The notes under the pieces are model-generated. The model was not told the DNA's origin, searched no databases, and saw only the letters and a program-made list of their open reading frames with translations. A stretch of DNA of 9,719 bases from Dehalococcoidia bacterium. Lineage in GTDB: Bacteria; Chloroflexota; Dehalococcoidia; SM23-28-2. Numbering within the stretch: the first letter of the stretch is position 1; each line of letters starts with the position of its first letter. Shown in pieces: positions 6,173-9,719 of the stretch. The stretch lies in assembly GCA_022866185.1 (NCBI GenBank), contig JALHUG010000011.1, forward strand, positions 1 through 9,719, given 5' to 3'. A program made the translations under genes and the position numbers.

Positions 6173-6267
6173 TGCTAGGCGATCATGCATCGCGCTATGC
6201 CATGGCTGGCGACCAGATTTCTCGGAGCCAGCTCCGTCTCCGCCAGAGCTTGTCGAATGCCCGCTAG
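6172..6267 (+). CDS. Possible 31-aa leader peptide or small protein
   Basis: ATG at 6172 follows AAGGGGG and a consensus promoter and runs 31 codons to TAG. The product begins MLGDHASRYAMAGDQISRS and ends in an Arg/Gln/Ser-rich stretch. It has no signal peptide, membrane segment or recognised family. Support comes only from the promoter, the ribosome site and the hairpin over that site. It could be a real small protein, a translated leader, or a chance ORF within a non-coding transcript. Confidence 0.3.
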   Translation: MLGDHASRYAMAGDQISRSQLRLRQSLSNAR

Positions 6268-6413
6268 CTATCGTGGCCCGGCAATAATCGCGCTCTGTGC
6301 ACACGGCAGATTGGTCACCGGCCTTCACGCCCCAACTCACCTTCGTGAGCATCATCACGGGATACGACTCTGTGTCGCCTCTCGCGTGGGAAATTTCTGG
6401 AATTCCCCGACTC

Positions 6414-6445
6414 TTGACACTAAGCGGGGGAAATGACAATATAAG
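6414..6445 (+). promoter_or_regulatory. Possible promoter overlapped by palindromes
   Basis: TTGACA (6/6) at 6414-6419 and TATAAG (5/6) at 6440-6445, but with a 20-base spacer, longer than optimal. An imperfect inverted repeat, CCCCG at 6405-6409 with CGGGG at 6425-6429, flanks the -35 box. The -10 overlaps the palindrome at 6442. It would transcribe the 57-codon ORF at 6484 and then the TetR gene. Confidence 0.4.
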
Positions 6446-6464
6446 CTAGCTTAGCAATTGTTAA
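6442..6464. promoter_or_regulatory. Two overlapping palindromes, candidate operator
   Basis: TAAGCTAGCTTA (6442-6453) is a perfect 12-bp palindrome. It overlaps TTAGCAATTGTTAA (6451-6464), palindromic except for one pair. Both lie on or just after the possible -10 box at 6440. This is where a TetR or MarR protein would bind to repress its own operon; both families use short AT-rich palindromes, and both are encoded just downstream. Binding is inferred. Confidence 0.4.
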
Positions 6465-6483
6465 GATTCCGAAGAGCGCCACC

Positions 6484-6657
6484 ATGACCCAAGGAACACG
6501 TTTGATCAGATGGCTACAGCGAGGAAATTGCGGTCGTGACACCACAGTCGTCCGCACCACCGTTGCGGCAGGGATGTGCCAGCCCAACGCAGGCCCCGCT
6601 GCGTTGCTCGGCGACGGGGACTGCATGGGCGTCAAGCCCCTGGAAAATCTGCCCTAG
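6484..6657 (+). CDS. Possible 57-aa ORF upstream of the TetR gene
   Basis: ATG at 6484 to TAG at 6655-6657, 57 codons, ending 11 bases before the longer TetR start. By eye about 70 percent of third positions are G or C, more in the second half, mildly coding-like. There is no convincing Shine-Dalgarno (only GAAGAG) and no recognised domain. The product has TTVVRTTVAAGMCQPNAGP in the middle. If real, it would be the first gene of the regulator operon; if not, this is leader sequence. A 71-codon antisense ORF covers the same bases. Confidence 0.25.
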   Translation: MTQGTRLIRWLQRGNCGRDTTVVRTTVAAGMCQPNAGPAALLGDGDCMGVKPLENLP

Positions 6658-6668
6658 TTTAGGAGACA

Positions 6669-7313
6669 ATGTTGACACTTGACACTCATGTGAGAGGCGT
6701 GGTAGGATACCGACCGGTTGGTCAGATGTTGCCTAGCCAAGAGTCCAGGACACGCCTCGTTCAGACAGCCCTCAAGCTGTTTGCCCGCCGTGGTTACCAC
6801 AACACCAGCATCGCCGATATCCTGAGGGAAAGCGGCTGCACAAGAGGCGTCCTCTACCACCACTTCTCGTCCAAGGAAGAGCTAGGCTACGCCGCTATCG
6901 ACGAGGGGCTGCGGCTGGCTCTCGCGCAGGGCACGCGCAAGTACCTGCAAACGAACGAACATCCTATCGACCGCCTCTCGAAGGCGTTTGACGCCCTGCC
7001 CAACCTTATCCAGTTGGGAGGGGTAGAAATTTCCACAACTGACCTCTCTTTCCGCATGGCCACCATACACGAGGGCTTCCGAAAGCGGCTGGAAGAATGG
7101 TTGGAGCCGACGGTCGATCAAGTCGAGCAGGTGGTGCACAAGGGCGTTGTCGACGTCCAGATCGCGGACAACATGGACCCTCGTCAGTTGGCCCACGTGC
7201 TCACCACCATGGGTGTGGGGATCCAGCACATGAGTCTGCTGTGGCACCGAGAGGTGATCAGCCAGAACGCTCGGCGCTGGATAAAGGACTACTTGAATTC
7301 GCTGCGGAGATAA
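6669..7313 (+). CDS. TetR/AcrR family transcriptional regulator
   Basis: DNA-binding repressor-type protein. In the 214-aa version, residues 27-75 are a typical TetR N-terminal domain: TRLVQTALKLFARRGYHNT leads into the helix-turn-helix TSIADILRESG-CTRGVLYHHF (about 46-66), then SSKEEL. The C-terminal ligand domain (about 80-214) is mainly helical and not assignable to a ligand class. Two starts are possible. ATG 6669 has AGGAG three bases away, which is close. ATG 6726 (195 aa) gives the usual short TetR N-terminus but has no ribosome site; a TTGACA-18-TAGGAT promoter would fit it. The 19 extra residues are not TetR-like. MarR gene 63 bases downstream on the same strand, probably one operon. 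Autoregulation is suggested by palindromes upstream. Family sure, start uncertain. Confidence 0.9.
   Translation: MLTLDTHVRGVVGYRPVGQMLPSQESRTRLVQTALKLFARRGYHNTSIADILRESGCTRGVLYHHFSSKEELGYAAIDEGLRLALAQGTRKYLQTNEHPIDRLSKAFDALPNLIQLGGVEISTTDLSFRMATIHEGFRKRLEEWLEPTVDQVEQVVHKGVVDVQIADNMDPRQLAHVLTTMGVGIQHMSLLWHREVISQNARRWIKDYLNSLRR
6672..6708 (+). promoter_or_regulatory. Possible internal promoter of the TetR gene with tandem TTGACAC
   Basis: TTGACAC occurs twice in direct tandem (6672-6678, 6679-6685). The second copy is 18 bases from TAGGAT (6703-6708). The inverted repeat CTCA-TG-TGAG (6685-6694) lies in the spacer, and GACC-N4-GGTC follows at 6711-6722. If active, transcription would begin near 6715 and favour the ATG at 6726 as start. 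Confidence 0.4.
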
Positions 7314-7376
7314 GCAGAAGGAAGGGGCGCGGCGACCGCCGACGCCCAAGGTACAAGAGGAGGGAGGACAAGTCCA

Positions 7377-7901
7377 ATGTCGGCACGACAGCAACAAGCA
7401 GGGCAGGCCAAGCCTGGTGGCGCCAAGCCTGGTGGCGCCAAGCTTACTGGCGCCAGGGGCATGTCTGAGTGGATAACGATCTACCAGACCTACAACGCCA
7501 TCTTCAAGCTGACCGAGCTGGCTCTTCTGCCCCATAATCTTTCGCTCCCCCAGATCCATCTCCTGGGTGTCCTGAAGAAGGGGGGCGGGACCCTCACCAC
7601 CGGCGAGATCGGGCGAGCCATGGTCAAGGCCAGCCAGACGATAACTGGCTTGGTGGACAGACTGGAAGAGCCGGGGCTGGTGGAGCGGGTCTTTGACCGG
7701 CGTGATCGCCGCAAGACGTGGGTTCGCATGACCGAGAAGGGCGAGCGCAAGCTTGCCGAGGCCTTCCCCGTCGCAAACCGCCTCGCCGAGGAACTCTCTG
7801 GTCTTCTGAACGATCAAGAGCTCCAAGACCTAAAGGCCAAAATGGAGAGGCTACGGAATGCGGCGATGGACAGGCTTGCCGGCGCCCTGGGGCGCCTGTA
7901 G
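7377..7901 (+). CDS. MarR family winged-helix transcriptional regulator
   Basis: A 174-aa predicted DNA-binding regulator, usually a dimer that responds to small molecules. The core begins about residue 30. LSLPQIHLLGVL (55-66) matches the conserved MarR helix, LTTGEIGRAMVKASQTITGLVDRLE (73-97 in two helices) is the helix-turn-helix, and RVFDRRDRRKTWVRMTEKG (104-122) is the wing with the family's D-x-R-D-R-R motif. The final helices (123-174) form the dimer interface. The first 29 residues are unusual, containing three five-residue repeats (KPGGA, KPGGA, KLTGA). The start at 7377 is supported by GGGAGGA eight bases upstream; ATG 7461 inside the frame would give a normal-length MarR but has no ribosome site. 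Probably co-transcribed with the TetR gene. No efflux or enzyme target gene is adjacent. Confidence 0.92.
   Translation: MSARQQQAGQAKPGGAKPGGAKLTGARGMSEWITIYQTYNAIFKLTELALLPHNLSLPQIHLLGVLKKGGGTLTTGEIGRAMVKASQTITGLVDRLEEPGLVERVFDRRDRRKTWVRMTEKGERKLAEAFPVANRLAEELSGLLNDQELQDLKAKMERLRNAAMDRLAGALGRL
7408..7452 (+). repeat. Three tandem 15-bp repeats in the MarR N-terminus
   Basis: Unit CCAAGCCTGGTGGCG at 7408-7422 and identical at 7423-7437; a third copy at 7438-7452 differs at three bases. In frame it encodes repeated Lys-Pro-Gly-Gly-Ala type units. Copy number could change by slippage without a frameshift. Confidence 0.85.
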
Positions 7902-7953
7902 GCCGACGCCTTCGCCGAACGCGAGGCAACGCTACCACAACCAAGCGCCGCCC

Positions 7954-8002
7954 AAGCCGCCTGATGGCCTGCCCACGCTGGGTAAAGGCCATCGGGCGGC
8001 TT
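7954..8002. terminator. Strong hairpin between convergent genes, likely bidirectional terminator
   Basis: A 17-bp stem (7954-7970 with 7986-8002, one G-T type mismatch) with an inner CCCA/TGGG extension. It lies between the MarR stop and the stop of the convergent metallopeptidase gene, touching the latter. There is no T-tract on either side, so termination may need Rho or act through RNA stability. Confidence 0.6.
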
Positions 8003-8370
8003 CAAGATACGCTGCTGTCACGCAGGTCGGCGTCTGTCAGGCCAAAATGGTGGGCGACCTCATGCTTGATGACCCGCCCAATGCGCTCTCTAACCTCATC
8101 GTCGCTGCGGCACAGCCTCTCGATAGGGCGCTGGTAGATGAATATGCGATCGGGCAGCGCCAGATTGTAGTGATCCCCCCTCCTGGTGTGAGGGATGCCA
8201 ACGTAGAGGCCCAAGAGCATGCGCCCCGCAGGAACTCGCGCCGACCGCAGCTCCTCCGGGCTAGGCCAGTCTCTCACCTCGATGTCTACGTTGGCCAGCC
8301 TGTCTCGGAAGCGCTGGGGTAGGGCCTCCACTGCCTCCAGAACCAGTTCCTCGAAACGCTGACTTTCCAT
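8002..8370 (-). CDS. Small zincin-like metallopeptidase family protein (HExxHxxGxxD)
   Basis: A 122-aa predicted zinc metalloprotease of the compact bacterial zincin family (Pfam PF06262 type, substrate unknown). The motif H103-E-V-A-H107-x-x-G110-x-x-D113 supplies two His and a likely Asp zinc ligand. Upstream family features are visible: FEELVLEAVEALPQRF at the start, LLGLYVGIPHTRRG (52-65), DRIFIYQRPIER (74-85) and the segment before the active-site helix, RERIGRVIKHEVAHH (94-108). The length is normal for the family; there is no signal peptide or membrane segment, so it is likely cytosolic. GTG at 8373 and ATG at 8370 are adjacent possible starts; GGAG lies 7 and 10 bases away respectively. 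Convergent with the MarR gene, which may be unrelated in function. Confidence 0.9.
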   Translation of the reverse strand: MESQRFEELVLEAVEALPQRFRDRLANVDIEVRDWPSPEELRSARVPAGRMLLGLYVGIPHTRRGDHYNLALPDRIFIYQRPIERLCRSDDEVRERIGRVIKHEVAHHFGLTDADLRDSSVS

Positions 8371-8423
8371 CACAGCTTAGCTCCAGCGGCAAGGAAGCCG
8401 CAGCACCTCCAAGCTTTACCTAA

Positions 8424-8452
8424 CGCCGCGGACGACTATATCATCCGCGGCG
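8424..8452. promoter_or_regulatory. GC-rich inverted repeat with AT-rich loop
   Basis: CGCCGCGGA (8424-8432) pairs perfectly with TCCGCGGCG (8444-8452) across an 11-base loop containing CTATATC. A second palindrome, GGCGGCCGCC (8449-8458), overlaps its end. It lies between divergent transcription units (metallopeptidase gene and tRNA operon), so it could be an operator or a leader hairpin. No T-tract. Function unknown. Confidence 0.45.
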
Positions 8453-8484
8453 GCCGCCGTCCACAGCGCAAGGGCACCAGGGTC

Positions 8485-8512
8485 TTGCCAAGATTGGTAA
8501 AATATGTAATAT
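8485..8512 (+). promoter_or_regulatory. Promoter of the tRNA Leu-Gly-Cys operon
   Basis: TTGCCA (5/6) at 8485-8490, 16-base spacer, TAATAT (4/6) at 8507-8512, in an AT-rich patch. The -35 sits in an imperfect inverted repeat, TTGCCAA-GA-TTGGTAA. The predicted start is about six bases before the first tRNA. Confidence 0.55.
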
Positions 8513-8524
8513 AGATAGCAGACC

Positions 8525-8611
8525 GCCGAGGTGGTGGAATAGGTAGACACGCCGTCTTGAGGGGGCGGTGCTCGAAAGGGCGTAGGGGTTCAAATCCCCT
8601 CCTCGGCACCA
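8525..8611 (+). tRNA. tRNA-Leu (anticodon GAG)
   Basis: Acceptor stem GCCGAGG/CCTCGGC, class II with a long variable arm (GTGCTCGAAAGGGCG). Anticodon stem CCGTC/GGCGG with one wobble pair around the loop TTGAGGG (anticodon 8559-8561). Discriminator A8608, CCA encoded. First of three tRNAs in one operon. Confidence 0.96.
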
Positions 8612-8625
8612 GGAAGGCGTAGGGA

Positions 8626-8700
<75 letters not shown>

Positions 8701-8701
8701 G

Positions 8702-8776
8702 GGCGACGTAGCCAAGTGGTTAAGGCAGGGGTCTGCAAAACCCTGATCGGCGGTTCGAATCCGCCCGTCGCCTCCA
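8702..8776 (+). tRNA. tRNA-Cys (anticodon GCA)
   Basis: Acceptor stem GGCGACG/CGTCGCC, anticodon loop CTGCAAA (anticodon 8735-8737), U73 discriminator at 8773 as expected for Cys, encoded CCA. Only one base separates it from the CCA of tRNA-Gly, so the two must be cut from one transcript. Last tRNA of the operon. Confidence 0.96.
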
Positions 8777-8790
8777 GGAGACATGAAGCC

Positions 8791-8831
8791 AACTCAGAAC
8801 ATCGGGGCGCTGCCCGGGTTCTGAGTTTTCT
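8791..8831 (+). terminator. Rho-independent terminator of the tRNA operon
   Basis: A perfect 10-bp stem AACTCAGAAC/GTTCTGAGTT (8791-8800 with 8818-8827), an inner GGGC/GCCC helix, then TTTTCT. It lies 15 bases after tRNA-Cys. The complementary A/T ends are typical of this terminator class. Confidence 0.88.
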
Positions 8832-8879
8832 ATTCCAGAGCAAGCGTCAGCCAAGGCAAGCTGGGGCGTTATGTAGCGT

Positions 8880-8969
8880 GCCGAGGTGGCGGAATTGGTA
8901 GACGCGGCGGACTTAAAATCCGCTTCCGCCTGAGGCGGAGTGCGGGTTCGAATCCCGCCCTCGGCACCA
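8880..8969 (+). tRNA. tRNA-Leu (anticodon UAA)
   Basis: Acceptor stem GCCGAGG/CCTCGGC identical to the Leu(GAG) gene upstream. Anticodon stem GCGGA/TCCGC around CTTAAAA (anticodon 8914-8916). Long variable arm with CCGCC-TGA-GGCGG. Discriminator A8966 and CCA encoded. It is outside the preceding operon because a terminator intervenes; its own promoter is not clear. Confidence 0.96.
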
Positions 8970-8987
8970 GCCTTGTCCCGATAAGCC

Positions 8988-9016
8988 TTGCCTCAGCGAG
9001 CCTCCGCTGTTATACT
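8988..9016 (+). promoter_or_regulatory. Promoter of gatB
   Basis: TTGCCT (4/6) at 8988-8993, a 17-base spacer, TATACT (5/6) at 9011-9016. Transcription would start around 9022-9024, leaving a leader of about ten bases before the gatB ATG at 9033. The -10 region TATACTAGC also occurs upstream of the YihY gene. Confidence 0.55.
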
Positions 9017-9032
9017 AGCGTGCGATTTGAAT

Positions 9033-9719
9033 ATGACCAGCGTTGCTACTGAGTATGAAACCGTAATCGGCCTGGAGGTACATGCTCAGCTCCTCACCAA
9101 GAGCAAGATGTACTGCTCTTGCAGCGCCGATTACGCTGACTCTCCCCCCAACACCCACGTCTGCCCCGTCTGCCTGGGCATGCCCGGCGTCCTGCCGGTC
9201 ATCAACCGACAGGCGGTGGAGTTCACGATCATGACCGCCCTCGCCCTCAACTGCCAGATCGCCGAGGTTTCCCGCTTCGATCGCAAGAACTACCCCTACC
9301 CCGATCTGATGAAGGGCTACCAGATCTCTCAGTACGACATGCCCTTCTCCCACGACGGCTGGCTGGAGATCGACGTAGATGGCAAGGAGAGGCGGGTTGG
9401 CATCACCCGCGTCCACCTGGAGGAAGACGTCGCTCGCCTGGTCCACGTTCAGAACGAGGCGGGGGAGACCTACAGCCTGGTGGACGTCAATCGCGCTGGC
9501 GTGCCCCTGATGGAGATCGTCGGCGAGCCCGACCTGCGCTCGCCGGAGGAGGCCCGCCAGTACCTGATGAAGCTGCGCCAGATCCTCCGATACCTGGGGG
9601 TGAGCACGGCCAGCATGGAGGAGGGCCAGTTCCGCTGCGATGCCAACGTGAGCATCCGCCCGCGCGGCAGCCAGGAGTTCCTGGGCAAGGTAGAAGTGAA
9701 GAACATGAACAGCTTCCGC
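9033..9719 (+). CDS. gatB: Asp-tRNA(Asn)/Glu-tRNA(Gln) amidotransferase subunit B, N-terminal part
   Basis: GatB is the kinase/transamidase subunit of GatCAB. The complex converts misacylated Glu-tRNA(Gln), and often Asp-tRNA(Asn), to the amidated forms using ammonia from GatA. The first 229 codons are present and the frame is open at the right edge. Family motifs: YETVIGLEVHAQL (8-20), a zinc site with Cys28, Cys30, Cys44 and Cys47 (YCSCS, VCPVCLGMPG), FDRKNYPYPDLMKGYQISQYD (about 88-108 in two parts), RVHLEEDVARL, LVDVNRAGVPLMEIV, and RCDANVSIRP. The start is the only ATG placed before the conserved beginning; no Shine-Dalgarno precedes it. gatA and gatC are not in the window. Directly downstream of tRNA-Leu(UAA) but with its own promoter. 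Confidence 0.97.
   Translation, partial: MTSVATEYETVIGLEVHAQLLTKSKMYCSCSADYADSPPNTHVCPVCLGMPGVLPVINRQAVEFTIMTALALNCQIAEVSRFDRKNYPYPDLMKGYQISQYDMPFSHDGWLEIDVDGKERRVGITRVHLEEDVARLVHVQNEAGETYSLVDVNRAGVPLMEIVGEPDLRSPEEARQYLMKLRQILRYLGVSTASMEEGQFRCDANVSIRPRGSQEFLGKVEVKNMNSFR

Noticed and set aside
6478..6487. Kozak-like GCCACCATGA before the 57-codon ORF
   Set aside because: The tRNAs, promoters and ribosome sites show a bacterial sequence; the match is coincidental.
6061..6668. Insertion sequence or group II intron remnant
   Set aside because: The unexplained gap invited this, but I found no terminal inverted repeats, no intron domain V-like sequence and no transposase or reverse transcriptase motifs.
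7408..7452. CRISPR-like repeats
   Set aside because: Units are 15 bp, directly adjacent without spacers, and in frame within a coding sequence.
6882..7826. 314-codon minus-strand ORF across the TetR and MarR genes
   Set aside because: Antisense shadow of two recognised regulators, and it spans their intergenic gap.
9015..9446. 143-codon minus-strand ORF over gatB
   Set aside because: Mirror of the well-supported gatB frame, with no family similarity.

Overview
The window looks like a bacterial chromosome segment with fairly high G+C. Codon third positions are mostly G or C, most start sites have good Shine-Dalgarno sequences, sigma-70 type promoters are readable, and all five tRNAs encode CCA. 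The gene mix is an ATP-type PEP carboxykinase, an ADP-forming acyl-CoA synthetase alpha part, a GYD-domain protein, and a secreted protease with thrombospondin type-3 and dockerin-like repeats. That would fit a Chloroflexota (Dehalococcoidia-like) organism, but this placement is an inference from gene content. No phage, transposase, integrase or CRISPR array is seen.

Layout. 1-135 is the N-terminal end of pckA on the minus strand, cut by the window edge. 354-1808 (minus) encodes a CoA-binding, acetate-CoA-ligase (ADP-forming) type protein. It has its own leader with a near-perfect 20-bp palindrome. Divergently, 2106-3734 (plus) encodes a secreted modular protease: signal peptide, DUF333, papain-like C1A peptidase, TSP3 calcium repeats, then two dockerin-like motifs. 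3735-4300 has no convincing gene but holds a promoter followed by a predicted three-way-junction fold and a long hairpin, a candidate non-coding RNA. 4301-5251 is a YihY/BrkB membrane protein, followed by tRNA-Trp with its own promoter and a GYD-domain gene (5494-5784) with its own promoter.

5785-6668 is a long stretch without a clear large gene. It contains a perfect-consensus promoter, a leader whose Shine-Dalgarno lies in a hairpin, two possible short ORFs (31 and 57 codons) and overlapping palindromes that could be operators. A TetR-family gene and a MarR-family gene follow as a probable two-regulator operon (6669-7901). The operon ends at a strong hairpin shared with a convergent small HExxH metallopeptidase gene (8370-8002).

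8485-8831 is a tRNA operon (Leu-GAG, Gly-GCC, Cys-GCA) with a promoter and a classic rho-independent terminator. A separate tRNA-Leu(UAA) follows, then gatB, truncated by the right edge, whose promoter predicts a leader of only about ten bases.

Functionally the core genes serve central carbon metabolism (pckA, acyl-CoA synthetase) and translation (tRNAs, gatB). The parts most worth a second look are the structured element at 3907-4081, the regulatory region at 6096-6730, and the compositional and domain mosaicism of the secreted protease.
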